A stretch of 64,000 nucleotides of DNA from Labilibaculum antarcticum (GCF_002356295.1 NZ_AP018042.1:1954361-2018360), one strand, 5' to 3'. Shown: positions 1-8,630, counted from the first letter of the stretch. Notes: generated by a model from the sequence alone, not told the origin. Translations and numbers: made by a program.

Positions 1-1
1 T

Positions 2-271
2 ATCCTATCCATTTTATCAAGAAATGATGCTTACGCTTCAGATATTATTAAAGAGCTAAAAGAGGCAAAAATGATTGTTGTAGAAGGAACGTTATATCCA
101 CTACTAACTCGTTTGAAAAACGACGGATTACTTAGCTACCGCTGGGAGGAATCAACTCAAGGTCCACCCCGTAAATATTATACGATTGCTGAATTGGGAA
201 GTAATTTCCTTAAAGAATTAGATCAATCGTGGCAAGATTTAGTTACTGCAGTAAATACAATTAAAAAGTAA
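2..271 (+). CDS. PadR family transcriptional regulator (5' truncated by window edge)
   Basis: The reading frame is open from base 2 to the stop at 271, so the gene begins outside the window. The visible 89 residues match the PadR winged-helix fold: a recognition helix region ending in GTLYPLLTRLKNDGLL, then the beta-wing with the PadR signature RKYYTI. A start at the internal ATG (71) would cut the DNA-binding domain in half, so the longer partial frame is preferred. It lies 21 bp before a PspC membrane protein. PadR-PspC pairs are common in Bacteroidota and Firmicutes, so it probably represses this downstream operon; the ligand is unknown. Confidence 0.9.
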   Translation: MLSILSRNDAYASDIIKELKEAKMIVVEGTLYPLLTRLKNDGLLSYRWEESTQGPPRKYYTIAELGSNFLKELDQSWQDLVTAVNTIKK

Positions 272-292
272 GACCCATAAACCGATATACAA

Positions 293-1879
293 ATGAAAAA
301 GACATTAACAATTAATATCAGTGGAAGCATATTCCATATCGATGAGGATGCTTTTGAAAAACTACAGGCTTATCTGCGGACTATCAATGCTCATTATGGA
401 TCTAGCGAAGAAGGTCGCGAAATAATAGCTGATATTGAAGCCAGAATTTCGGAAATTTTTCAGGAAAAACTGAGCACTAAAGATCAGGTGGTAAATGTTG
501 ATATGATAGAAGAAACCATATCCATCATGGGAAAACCTGAAGAGATATTTGCTATCGACGAAGACAGTATTGAGGACGAGTCGAATCAAGAAAGCGACAC
601 AAAAGACACTAATGGAAAGAAGAAAAGAAGATTATTCCGCGACCCCGACCACAGAGTTCTTGGCGGTGTTGCAAGTGGATTAGCTGCATATTTCGGAATT
701 GACGTAGTTGTAATTCGCCTCCTATTTGCATTATTCTTCTTCCTCGGATATGGATTTTCATTTCTACTTTACGTGATTTTATGGATTGCAGTACCCAAAG
801 CGGTTACTACAACTCAAAAATTGGAAATGAAGGGAAAGAAAGTCAATATTTCGAATATCGAAGAAACAATTAAAGATGAATACAAAGAGGTTAAAGAAAG
901 TTTCGAGAATATTAGAGACAAAAGCGGACCGCAAGTTCGTGACGGTTTCGACAGTGTAATTGATTTTCTTGGCACCGCACTTCGTCTCATCCTTAAAGTT
1001 TTTATCATTCTACTTGGAATCGGATTCGTATTTGCAGGTTTCGTTACCCTAATTAGCTTTATTGGCTCAATGATTTTCGTCAATAGTTTCTTTGGTCCAT
1101 TTTCAGACTTTCACTTCCCTGGTACAGTATTACCACACATGTTTCTTGACGGAAGCAGCATCACCCTATTCACAATTGGAGTGATTGTAGTGATAGGCAT
1201 TCCTTTGCTACTTTTGATTTTCGCAGGTCTAAAACTCCTTTTCAACTTTAAAACCAACAATAAAATAATTGGATTTTCAGCTCTTGCTTTATGGATACTT
1301 GGGATTATTCTTTTGGTAAGTTTAAGCTTCTCTCAAATAAAAGGATACATGCAAAGCAGTACCCGTTACTCGGAAAATATCGAATTACAAGCTACTCAAA
1401 CAGACACTCTTTATTTGAAAACAACTGACAATATCGATTTTGACTGGCATGACGGACACATCGGCTTAGACAATATTAAAATCATTGTTAAAGATGACAA
1501 GGAAATTATAATTGGAGAACCCACTCTTGATATCGAGAAAAGCAATACCGGTAAATTTGAAATTAAACTAAAAAAGAAATCCCGGGGAAGATCCAATGAA
1601 CAAGCCAGTGAAAATGCGGAAAACATTGAATACAAATGGACGCAAACTGATTCGGTGATCACCTTCAACCAATACTTCTCTCTGCCTGCAAGCAGCAAAT
1701 GGAGGAACCAAAAACTACACATCACAGTAAAAGTTCCAGAAGGAAAGGTTATCTATCTTGACAAGTCAATGAAAAAAATTATTCATGATATTGACAACAT
1801 AAGCAATACATGGGACTATGACATGCTTGATGAGATGTGGATCATGCAAAAAGAAGGTTTAAGCAAACTAGAAAAATAG
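293..1879 (+). CDS. PspC domain-containing multi-pass membrane protein
   Basis: This 528-residue protein begins with a roughly 90-residue charged cytosolic domain followed by an acidic linker. A PspC domain lies at about residues 113-173, containing the family signature LGGVASGLAAYFGID and a hydrophobic helix. At least three further membrane segments occupy roughly residues 235-350. The C-terminal 160 residues are polar, with many short beta-type stretches, and probably form a domain outside the membrane, as in LiaF-like proteins. PspC proteins sense or buffer envelope stress. It is the second gene of a PadR-led cluster and is followed by DUF4252 and a short PspC protein. No catalytic motif is visible, so a regulatory or membrane-integrity role is inferred. 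Confidence 0.88.
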   Translation: MKKTLTINISGSIFHIDEDAFEKLQAYLRTINAHYGSSEEGREIIADIEARISEIFQEKLSTKDQVVNVDMIEETISIMGKPEEIFAIDEDSIEDESNQESDTKDTNGKKKRRLFRDPDHRVLGGVASGLAAYFGIDVVVIRLLFALFFFLGYGFSFLLYVILWIAVPKAVTTTQKLEMKGKKVNISNIEETIKDEYKEVKESFENIRDKSGPQVRDGFDSVIDFLGTALRLILKVFIILLGIGFVFAGFVTLISFIGSMIFVNSFFGPFSDFHFPGTVLPHMFLDGSSITLFTIGVIVVIGIPLLLLIFAGLKLLFNFKTNNKIIGFSALALWILGIILLVSLSFSQIKGYMQSSTRYSENIELQATQTDTLYLKTTDNIDFDWHDGHIGLDNIKIIVKDDKEIIIGEPTLDIEKSNTGKFEIKLKKKSRGRSNEQASENAENIEYKWTQTDSVITFNQYFSLPASSKWRNQKLHITVKVPEGKVIYLDKSMKKIIHDIDNISNTWDYDMLDEMWIMQKEGLSKLEK

Positions 1880-1965
1880 TTGTAATTAAATCCATGTTTT
1901 GCACCGGTTCCTTTTCAACACACACTTTGCCGGTGCAAAGATGGTAAAACATAAAAAATAACGAC

Positions 1966-2472
1966 ATGAAAAAATTTGTAATAATAATTGCAGCTATCGT
2001 ATTTCCGATACTTGCACAAGCACAAACAAAAGGCGAGAAACTACATGCTAAGTATTCCAATTTAGATGGATTTAGCAGCTTTAGTTTTGCTGGAAGTTTC
2101 TTGAAAAACCTTGATTTTGATGTTGACGAAGACGAATTGGAAAAAAACATTACCGGAGATTGTAAAAACATCAAATTTCTTACTTTCAAACACGAAACCG
2201 GGAATGAAACTAAATTTATGAAGATCGTTTCTTCGGAACTTTCGAAAGGAGATGCCTACAAAGAAGTGTTAACAGATAGAGATGATAAAGATTCTGACGA
2301 AGTTCATTTCTTCGCTAAAGGAAAAGGAAAAAGATTCAGCGAATTTCATGTTCTGCACCACAATGAAAACAGAACCTCATTGGTTTCCTTTTTTGGTGAT
2401 TTTGAAGTTGAGGAGTTAAAAACATTATCGCATTTCACTTTTGATGATGAAGACGAAGAGCAATATCAATAA
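1966..2472 (+). CDS. DUF4252 domain-containing secreted protein
   Basis: This protein has 168 residues with a clear signal peptide (a lysine-led hydrophobic stretch ending AQAQ, cleavage near residue 20). The mature part alternates lysine-rich and acidic segments and ends in an acidic tail. Length, signal peptide and spacing fit the Bacteroidota family DUF4252, whose function is unknown; the assignment is by overall resemblance, not a diagnostic motif. It lies between two PspC genes and 86 bp after the first, suggesting a shared transcript and an envelope-stress role. Confidence 0.65.
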   Translation: MKKFVIIIAAIVFPILAQAQTKGEKLHAKYSNLDGFSSFSFAGSFLKNLDFDVDEDELEKNITGDCKNIKFLTFKHETGNETKFMKIVSSELSKGDAYKEVLTDRDDKDSDEVHFFAKGKGKRFSEFHVLHHNENRTSLVSFFGDFEVEELKTLSHFTFDDEDEEQYQ

Positions 2473-2490
2473 CCTCTAAAATTTTAAAAT

Positions 2491-2688
2491 ATGAAACGTT
2501 TAATTAGATCGAAGGAGAAAAAAATAGCAGGGGTTTGCGGAGGTATTTCTCAATACATCAATCCTGAACTCGACCCCATAATCGTAAGAGCCGCATGGCT
2601 GATACTTACGTTATTTAATCCGCTAATGCTTCTTGCCTACTTTATATTAGCACTGGTTTTGCCGGACTCTCCATACGAAACAGTATAA
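2491..2688 (+). CDS. Short PspC domain protein
   Basis: This 65-residue protein is essentially a single PspC domain. It has a basic N-terminus (KRLIRSKEKKIAGVCGGISQ), the glycine-rich turn, a short amphipathic part and one transmembrane helix (about residues 34-58). It starts 18 bp after the DUF4252 stop and ends before a strong terminator, so it is the last gene of the PadR-PspC operon. Single-domain PspC proteins are common partners of larger PspC proteins in Bacteroidota. The specific role is unknown. Confidence 0.88.
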   Translation: MKRLIRSKEKKIAGVCGGISQYINPELDPIIVRAAWLILTLFNPLMLLAYFILALVLPDSPYETV

Positions 2689-2795
2689 TACAAATATAAA
2701 ACAGTCTGATTTGAATGCTATTTTTACCCCAAATTTGGTTCTAAAGGTATTTAGTCTTTTTCATTAATATACAACTAAAGCATTCATCAGATTAG

Positions 2796-2828
2796 GGTTT
2801 CTCTTCCATTAGAGAAACCTTTTTTTTT
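2796..2828 (+). terminator. Rho-independent terminator after the PspC operon
   Basis: A 9-bp stem (GGTTTCTCT / AGAGAAACC) with a 6-base loop is followed by nine T residues. It lies 107 bp after the last operon gene. Confidence 0.9.
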
Positions 2829-2909
2829 GGTTGAAAAATTAAAATTTAACCAATACCAATTAAGATATTTCTTAAGATAATTGTACATTGGCAAGCGTAA
2901 AAACAAAAT

Positions 2910-4052
2910 ATGAAAAGATCATCAGTACAATTACTCATTATATTATTATTCCTGTTTACAAGCGAGTATCCTATATTGGCACAAGATTCCAATACTCCAT
3001 TTTTGCACTACAAAGAATTCCAAAAGGCTGACAGTAATAAATTATTTTTACGATTTGAAAATTTCAATTTTGTAAAAAACAACGAGTATTCTGGCGATTT
3101 CTCTAATGGAACAACGTGGATTGGTTATGTTGCAACACCAAAACTGGTGTATTACCCTTCTTCTAAAATTCGAATTGAAGCTGGAGTGCGCTTACATCAA
3201 TATTCGGGACGGACCAGCTACACTAAGACACAAGCCGTATTCTCGGCAAACTATCAAGCCTCGAGTAACGCGAATTTAATTTTAGGAAGCTTGAACCAAA
3301 ACAACAACCATATGCTTTCGGAACCCATGTTCGAACCAGAAAAGTTCTTTACCGATAAAGCAGAAAGTGGAATTCAATTTTTGTATCGCACAAAGCGATT
3401 AAACCTTGACACATGGATTAATTGGGAACAATTCATATTAAAAGGAGACCCGTTTCAGGAAAAATTTACTTTTGGAATTTCGAACAAGTATCAATTAAAT
3501 AATCCAAGCTCTCAAAACAACCTATCCATACCAGTTCAAATCCTTTTCACACATAGGGGAGGTGAAATCGACTCTTCTGACGGATCGGTCCAAACCATTG
3601 GCAACTTTTCTTCAGGACTTAATTTTTCGCGAAAAGTTGAGAATTCAGGTATTACCTCCTGGAATATCCAAGCTTTAGCTTATTACGTAAGCGACAACTC
3701 CTCTACTAGCGAATTCTTCTTTACTAAAGGACATGCTTTTTACCCACAAATTGGAGTTAATACAAAACATTCTCAATTTAAAGTAGGATATTGGAATGCA
3801 TATCATTTCATAGCCTCAAGGGGGTCTGAATTATTTCAATCAATATCCTATAGCATACCCAATTCTTATCAAAACAGAAGAGAACTTGTTACGTTTAAGT
3901 ATTTTTATGAGAAAAAGATAAGTAAAGGCATCCATTTAGGAGGAAAAGTAGATCTTTATTATGATCTAGTAAATTCAAATGCGAGTCATGCCACAGCAAT
4001 TTACCTTAGAATCAATGGAGATTTCTTTCTGAAAAAAGTGAACTGGAATTAG
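2910..4052 (+). CDS. Secreted protein, probable outer-membrane beta-barrel, function unknown
   Basis: This protein has 380 residues with a signal peptide (hydrophobic core LLIILLFLF, cleavage after the ILAQ near residue 25). The mature part has no membrane helices but many alternating, aromatic-rich strands of about 10 residues, and it ends in an aromatic-containing strand (FFLKKVNWN). This is the pattern of Bacteroidota outer-membrane barrels. I do not recognise a specific family. It stands alone after a terminator and converges on the glycosylase gene, overlapping its stop by 4 bp. Confidence 0.75.
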   Translation: MKRSSVQLLIILLFLFTSEYPILAQDSNTPFLHYKEFQKADSNKLFLRFENFNFVKNNEYSGDFSNGTTWIGYVATPKLVYYPSSKIRIEAGVRLHQYSGRTSYTKTQAVFSANYQASSNANLILGSLNQNNNHMLSEPMFEPEKFFTDKAESGIQFLYRTKRLNLDTWINWEQFILKGDPFQEKFTFGISNKYQLNNPSSQNNLSIPVQILFTHRGGEIDSSDGSVQTIGNFSSGLNFSRKVENSGITSWNIQALAYYVSDNSSTSEFFFTKGHAFYPQIGVNTKHSQFKVGYWNAYHFIASRGSELFQSISYSIPNSYQNRRELVTFKYFYEKKISKGIHLGGKVDLYYDLVNSNASHATAIYLRINGDFFLKKVNWN

Positions 4053-4582
4053 AACAAAGCTTTTTCAATTTTATATCGATACAATTTATTTCTCCAGATT
4101 TCACCTGAATATTCAATATTAATTCTTGGATGAGCAGTGTAATTATATAATTGCCCCTCATCTTCAATCCATAAACGGGTTGAACTTCCTAGATCCTCTC
4201 CATAAAAACTCTTATCCAACCTCAACTTCTTTCCGACTTTACCTGGACCCTCAATCCCGTCTAAGCTTCGAATTAATATAGCCTGAGGATCGTCCTTTTT
4301 CCCAGTTACAATATTTAGCAGCCAATAAACCCCATAAATCAGATAAATATAGACACTACCACCCTTAGAATACATCACCTCTGTTCTTTTGGTTCGACCT
4401 TTTGCCGCATGACACGCCAAATCCTCTTCTCCCACATACATTTCAATCTCTGTTATTCGAAATCGCTTTTCGATCCCCGTTTCATACTTTCTTACAATGA
4501 TTTTCCCCAGTAGTTGTTCGGCTACAATAGTAATATCTCTTATGTAAAAATCATTTTTCAATCGTTCATTCATTGCTTTCAT
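4049..4582 (-). CDS. DNA-3-methyladenine glycosylase (AAG/MPG family)
   Basis: This enzyme removes 3-methyladenine and related damaged purines by cleaving the N-glycosidic bond, starting base-excision repair. Family landmarks are an N-terminal VAEQLLGK, the catalytic-site segment ITEIEMYVGEEDLACHA carrying the active-site glutamate, then KRTEVMY, VYIYLIYGVYWLLNIV and GPGKVGKKL. The length (177 residues) is a little short but complete for this family. The frame is open to a TTG at 4603. The ATG at 4582 is preferred because conserved sequence begins only after a second ATG (4573). It converges with the upstream outer-membrane protein gene. Confidence 0.92.
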   Translation of the reverse strand: MKAMNERLKNDFYIRDITIVAEQLLGKIIVRKYETGIEKRFRITEIEMYVGEEDLACHAAKGRTKRTEVMYSKGGSVYIYLIYGVYWLLNIVTGKKDDPQAILIRSLDGIEGPGKVGKKLRLDKSFYGEDLGSSTRLWIEDEGQLYNYTAHPRINIEYSGEIWRNKLYRYKIEKALF

Positions 4583-4603
4583 ATATTTACGATTATTAAT
4601 CAA

Positions 4604-4895
4604 AAAAAATCCTTAGTTCCTGCATATCAAATCCTCCAATTGCAATTCTTTCTAAAAAAATAGCAAAAAGTAAGTCCAAAAATAAATTTATTTCATACTT
4701 TTGCAGAGAAATTGTGACGATGGGCTTATTAGTGAAGACTCCCAACCCCAACAACTTGATTCTACTACCCTTAGCAAGTACGGAATTCAACATTGGGAAA
4801 TGTATCAATTTGATTTTTTGACAGACTTAACTACTCCACATTACCCCGATTATCCACATCAGGTTAAGTTATTCATCAATAAATCATTAAAAAGG
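4604..4895. other. Intergenic region before rplM; no gene recognised
   Basis: Roughly 290 bp lie between the divergent glycosylase and rplM. A Bacteroidota -7 box TACTTTTG stands at 4696-4703, with no clear -33 TTG. The sequence that follows has a 69-codon open frame from a TTG at 4701, but no ATG near its start and no recognisable family, so I do not call it. The stretch may be a long 5' leader of rplM. On the minus strand a 9-codon ATG frame with a purine-rich AGGAGG-like site 5' of it (ATG at 4625) precedes the glycosylase. Confidence 0.4.
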
Positions 4896-4926
4896 TTGGT
4901 GTATTTATAGGATTCTTGTACTTTTG
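4896..4926 (+). promoter_or_regulatory. Promoter of rplM-rpsI
   Basis: A TTGG (-33 region) at 4896-4899 is separated by 19 bp from the -7 box TACTTTTG at 4919-4926. This matches the Bacteroidota primary-sigma consensus. Transcription would begin about 50 bp before the rplM start. Confidence 0.75.
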
Positions 4927-4981
4927 CAAGCCAAATTGGAATAATTGTATTAAAAAGTAATAATTATTAAAAAGTTTTAAC

Positions 4982-5437
4982 GTGGATACATTAAGTTACA
5001 AAACAGTTTCTGCAAACAACGCAACTGCTCAAAAAGAGTGGATTGTTATTGATGCAGCAGACCAAGTGTTAGGTAGACTTAGCTCTAAAGTAGCAAAGCT
5101 AATTAGAGGTAAATATAAGCCTAATTTCACTCCTCATGTTGACTGTGGAGACAACGTGATCATTATCAATGCAGAGAAAATACGTATGACTGGAAATAAA
5201 ATGACAGACAGAAAGTATTTTTCTTACACTGGACACCCAGGTGGACAAAAAGTTAAAACTCCAGCTGATCTTATGGAGAAATATCCAGAAAGATTAATTG
5301 AGCACGCTGTTAGAGGTATGCTTCCAAAGAATCGCTTAGGAAGAACTCTTTTCACAAACCTATATGTAAATGTAGGACCAGAGCACAAGCACGAAGCTCA
5401 AAAGCCAAAGAAATTAGATTTAAACACAATTAAATAA
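4982..5437 (+). CDS. rplM: 50S ribosomal protein L13
   Basis: L13 is an early-assembling protein of the large subunit that binds 23S rRNA. All 151 residues align by eye with L13: WIVIDAADQVLGRLSS near the N-terminus, GDNVIIINAEKI, KYFSYTGHPGG and AVRGMLPKNRLGR. The start is a GTG codon; the N-terminal MDTLSYKTVSAN is typical of Bacteroidota L13, and no nearby in-frame ATG would preserve it. It is followed 6 bp later by rpsI, the universal L13-S9 pair. Confidence 0.98.
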   Translation: MDTLSYKTVSANNATAQKEWIVIDAADQVLGRLSSKVAKLIRGKYKPNFTPHVDCGDNVIIINAEKIRMTGNKMTDRKYFSYTGHPGGQKVKTPADLMEKYPERLIEHAVRGMLPKNRLGRTLFTNLYVNVGPEHKHEAQKPKKLDLNTIK

Positions 5438-5443
5438 GTAGGT

Positions 5444-5830
5444 ATGGAAGTGATTAATGCTATTGGACGTAGAAAAGCAGCTGTTGCTCGCATATACGTT
5501 AGCGAAGGTAAGGGTCAGATTACCATCAACAAAAAAGAGCTTAACGAGTACTTTACTACCGGAACTCTTCAGTATATCGTAAGACAACCTTTAAACCTTT
5601 TAGAGGTAGCTGAAAAGTACGACATCAAAGTAAATCTTGATGGTGGTGGAGTTACAGGTCAAGCGGAAGCTCTTCGTTTGGCAATATCCAGAGCACTTGT
5701 AAAAATTGATGCGGAAGCAAAACCAGCGCTAAGAACTGCAGGTTTCATGACCCGTGATCCACGTGAAGTTGAACGTAAGAAACCAGGTCAGCCTAAAGCA
5801 CGTAAGAAATTTCAATTTAGCAAGCGTTAA
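5444..5830 (+). CDS. rpsI: 30S ribosomal protein S9
   Basis: S9 sits in the small-subunit head and its C-terminal arginine tail reaches the P-site tRNA. The 128-residue protein starts with the conserved INAIGRRKAAVARIYV, has the internal GGGVTGQAEALRLAISRAL block, and ends with DPREVERKKPGQPKARKKF followed by SKR, the P-site-contacting terminus. It is cotranscribed with rplM. The gap to rpsB contains a structured leader, so rpsB may be partly read through from here. Confidence 0.98.
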   Translation: MEVINAIGRRKAAVARIYVSEGKGQITINKKELNEYFTTGTLQYIVRQPLNLLEVAEKYDIKVNLDGGGVTGQAEALRLAISRALVKIDAEAKPALRTAGFMTRDPREVERKKPGQPKARKKFQFSKR

Positions 5831-5838
5831 AATTTTTG

Positions 5839-5898
5839 TGGCAGGTTTAGTATCTAAATTGGTAAGACTTCGATTTTCGGACTACTTAGCAATTGCCA
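5839..5898 (+). promoter_or_regulatory. Candidate structured leader of rpsB
   Basis: A multibranched fold can be drawn from the sequence. The outer stem is TGGCA (5839-5843) with TGCCA (5894-5898). Inside are hairpin TTTAG/CTAAA around a TAT loop (5846-5858) and a second arm TAAG/CTTA (5863-5888) topped by TTCGA/TCGGA around TTT. It ends 32 bp before the rpsB start. Ribosomal genes often carry autoregulatory leaders, so S2 binding is a reasonable but untested inference. Confidence 0.5.
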
Positions 5899-5930
5899 TA
5901 AAACGAATGTAAACGATTAAAAAAACAAAA

Positions 5931-6836
5931 ATGTCAAATACAACATTTGAAGAATTATTAGAGGCAGGTTGTCACTTTGGTCACTTGACCAGAAAATGGA
6001 ATCCAAAAATGGCTCCGTATATTTTTATGGAACGTAATGGAATTCACATTATTGACTTGCATAAAACTGCCGTAAAACTAGATGTTGCTGCCGCAGCAAT
6101 GAAACAAATCGCTAAATCAGGAAGAAAAATTCTTTTTGTTGCTACTAAAAAGCAAGCAAAATTAATTGTTGCTGAAAAAGTAGCAGCAGTAAACATGCCA
6201 TATGTAACTGAGCGTTGGCCAGGTGGAATGTTAACTAACTTCCCTACTATCAGAAAGGCTATTAAGAAAATGTCTACCATTGATAAAATGGAAGCTGACG
6301 GAACTCTTAATCACCTATCTAAAAGAGAAAGACTACAAGTATCTCGTCAAAGAGCTAAGATGGAAAAAAACTTAGGTAGTATTGCTGATCTGACCAGATT
6401 ACCGGCAGCTCTATTTGTAGTTGATGTAATGAAAGAATATATCGCTGTTAAAGAAGCGAACCGTTTGGATATTCCAGTTTTTGCAATGGTTGATACTAAC
6501 TCAAACCCAGAAGGTATTGATTTCGTAATTCCTTGTAATGATGATGCATCTAGCTCGGTTACTACTATTCTTGATATTGTAACCGCTGCCGTTAAGGAAG
6601 GTTTATCAGAAAGAAAAGTAGAAAAAGAAACTGAAGCATCTGATAAAAAAGTTGCTAAGCCTAAAAAGGCTAAAAAAGAAGAAGCTCCAGCTAAAGCTGA
6701 GCCTGCTGTAGAAGCAGCTCCTGCTGTAGAAGAAGCTCCTGTTGTAGAAGCTGCTCCTGTTGTAGAGGATTCTCCAGTTGCAGAAATTGCTCCAGAAGCT
6801 CCAGCTACTGAGGACGAAAAGAATGATAAGGAATAA
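5931..6836 (+). CDS. rpsB: 30S ribosomal protein S2 with long Ala/Pro/Glu tail
   Basis: S2 joins the 30S subunit late and bridges body and head near S1. The first ~225 residues are canonical: LLEAGCHFGHLTRKWNPKM, the WPGGMLTNF segment, and the IPVFAMVDTNSNPEGIDFVIPCNDDA block. A further ~75 residues form a low-complexity tail rich in Ala, Pro, Glu and Val with repeated EAAPVVE-like units, which makes the protein 301 residues against about 240 in E. coli. Such tails are seen in several Bacteroidota S2 proteins. tsf follows after 26 bp, the usual rpsB-tsf order. Confidence 0.98.
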   Translation: MSNTTFEELLEAGCHFGHLTRKWNPKMAPYIFMERNGIHIIDLHKTAVKLDVAAAAMKQIAKSGRKILFVATKKQAKLIVAEKVAAVNMPYVTERWPGGMLTNFPTIRKAIKKMSTIDKMEADGTLNHLSKRERLQVSRQRAKMEKNLGSIADLTRLPAALFVVDVMKEYIAVKEANRLDIPVFAMVDTNSNPEGIDFVIPCNDDASSSVTTILDIVTAAVKEGLSERKVEKETEASDKKVAKPKKAKKEEAPAKAEPAVEAAPAVEEAPVVEAAPVVEDSPVAEIAPEAPATEDEKNDKE

Positions 6837-6862
6837 TTAACTAACAAAAAATTTGATATATC

Positions 6863-7687
6863 ATGTCTATTAAAGCAGCAGACGTAGCCAAATTGCGTAA
6901 AGCAACTGGCGCAGGAATGATGGATTGTAAAAATGCTCTTGTTGAGGCTGAAGGTGATTTTGACGCAGCAGTAACGATTATTCGTAAAAAAGGAATGTCG
7001 ATTGCTAACAAACGTGCTGACAGAAGTGCAACTGAAGGTGTAGTACTAGCTAAAGTTTCTGAAGATAAGAAAAGTGGTGCAATGATTACTTTAAACTGTG
7101 AAACTGACTTCGTTGCGAAGAATGATAGTTTCGTAGAATTTGCCACCAAAATTCTTGATTTGGCTTTGACTAACATGCCTGCTGACCTTGAAGCTTTGAA
7201 AGCTTTAGATCTTGAAGGAAGAAAAGTTGAAGAGCACGTTACAGAGCAAACCGGTATTATCGGTGAAAAAATCGATTTAAGTTTCTTTGGTAAAATGGAA
7301 GCAGAATATGCTGTTGCCTATATCCACGCGGGGAACAAATTATCTACCATGATCGGTTTCAACAATACTCTTGAAGAGCAAATGGCTAGAGACGTAGCAA
7401 TGCAAGCTGCAGCTATGGCTCCTATTAGTATCGACAAGGATGATGTTGAAGCTGATGTAGTTGCAAAAGAACTTGAAATTGCAAAAGAAAAAGCTCGTAT
7501 TGAAGGAAAACCTGAAGCTATGCTTGACAAAATAGCAGCAGGCCGATTGGCTAAATTCTTTAAGGAATCAACATTATTGAATCAGGACTTTGTGAAGAAC
7601 AACAAGCAAACTATAAAACAGTACCTTGCTGAAGCTAACAAAGATTTAACGGTTACAAAAATGATGCGTTTCACATTAAATGCTTAA
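6863..7687 (+). CDS. tsf: Elongation factor Ts
   Basis: EF-Ts is the guanine-nucleotide exchange factor that recycles EF-Tu-GDP. This 274-residue protein begins with the UBA-like N-domain (KAADVAKLRKATGAGMMDCKNAL) and contains the core signature LNCETDFVAKND, whose TDFVA contacts EF-Tu. It ends with the KFFKES and C-terminal module regions. It is the last gene of the rpsB-tsf transcript; a terminator follows 24 bp after the stop. Confidence 0.98.
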   Translation: MSIKAADVAKLRKATGAGMMDCKNALVEAEGDFDAAVTIIRKKGMSIANKRADRSATEGVVLAKVSEDKKSGAMITLNCETDFVAKNDSFVEFATKILDLALTNMPADLEALKALDLEGRKVEEHVTEQTGIIGEKIDLSFFGKMEAEYAVAYIHAGNKLSTMIGFNNTLEEQMARDVAMQAAAMAPISIDKDDVEADVVAKELEIAKEKARIEGKPEAMLDKIAAGRLAKFFKESTLLNQDFVKNNKQTIKQYLAEANKDLTVTKMMRFTLNA

Positions 7688-7710
7688 TACAATTACTATT
7701 ATATATTAAA

Positions 7711-7740
7711 AAGAGTTCCCAAAAGGAACTCTTTTTTTTT
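7711..7740 (+). terminator. Terminator after tsf
   Basis: A 9-bp stem AAGAGTTCC / GGAACTCTT with a 5-base loop is followed by a T tract. It separates tsf from pyrH, although the four genes are often cotranscribed in other bacteria. Confidence 0.92.
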
Positions 7741-7786
7741 ATCTTTTCGTATAATTTTCTCAACTTTAGGTACAAAATCTGAAAGA

Positions 7787-8497
7787 ATGGTTAAATACAA
7801 ACGCGTACTGCTAAAATTAAGTGGTGAATCGTTAATGGGTGATCAACAATATGGAATTGATTCACAACGATTAAGTGACTATGCCGAACAAATAAAGGAA
7901 ATAACTGATCTTGGCGTGCAGGTCGGAATTGTAATTGGTGGCGGTAATATTTTCCGTGGATTAAGCGGTGCTGCTAAAGGTTTCGATCGCGTTAAAGGAG
8001 ATTCGATGGGAATGCTTGCAACAGTAATTAATAGCTTAGCACTTAACTCAGCTTTAGAAGCTATTCAATGCAAATCACGTGTTTTAACAGCTATTAGAAT
8101 GGAGCCAATTGGTGAATTCTACTCCAAGCAAAAAGCGGTAGACTACCTTGAAAATGGACATGTTACTATTTTCTCGGCAGGAACAGGAAATCCTTATTTT
8201 ACAACAGACACAGGTTCTTCCCTTCGTGGAATCGAAATTGAAGCTGATGTAATGCTCAAAGGAACTCGCGTTGACGGAATATATACAGCTGATCCGGAAA
8301 AAGATAGTAGTGCTACAAAATTTGAAACGATTACTTTCGATGAAATCTATCACAAAGATTTGAGAGTTATGGATTTAACAGCTACTACAATGTGTAAAGA
8401 AAACAATTTACCTATAATTGTTTTTGATATGGATACTAAAGGAAATTTAAAGCAAGTAATTGAAGGTGAAAATATTGGAACATTGGTTCACAATTAA
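7787..8497 (+). CDS. pyrH: UMP kinase
   Basis: PyrH phosphorylates UMP to UDP in de novo pyrimidine synthesis. It belongs to the amino-acid kinase fold and is unrelated to eukaryotic UMP/CMP kinase. Landmarks in the 236 residues are KRVLLKLSGESLMG at the N-terminus, VIGGGNIFRG for substrate phosphate contacts, FSAGTGNPYFTTDT, and the C-terminal VMDLTA plus PIIVFDM. The length is standard. It lies between tsf and frr, the order conserved in most bacteria, but a terminator before it implies its own promoter. Confidence 0.98.
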   Translation: MVKYKRVLLKLSGESLMGDQQYGIDSQRLSDYAEQIKEITDLGVQVGIVIGGGNIFRGLSGAAKGFDRVKGDSMGMLATVINSLALNSALEAIQCKSRVLTAIRMEPIGEFYSKQKAVDYLENGHVTIFSAGTGNPYFTTDTGSSLRGIEIEADVMLKGTRVDGIYTADPEKDSSATKFETITFDEIYHKDLRVMDLTATTMCKENNLPIIVFDMDTKGNLKQVIEGENIGTLVHN

Positions 8498-8630
8498 CAG
8501 CCATCAGCTCTTTACTGCCGTCACATTTTTGTTTAAATAAAAAAGAAGTATCTTTATTTCATTGTAGATTTTTGTTATTTTTACAAGTACTATACATTGA
8601 TCAATAAAAACATATTAAAATCTTTCTCCG

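Noticed and set aside
4701-4910. 69-codon frame upstream of rplM
   Set aside because: It begins with TTG inside a promoter box, has no family resemblance and ends within the second promoter.
6347-6847. 166-codon minus-strand frame opposite rpsB
   Set aside because: It is the mirror of the low-complexity S2 gene, with a Ser/Ala/Thr-rich product unlike any protein. The plus-strand S2 is certain.
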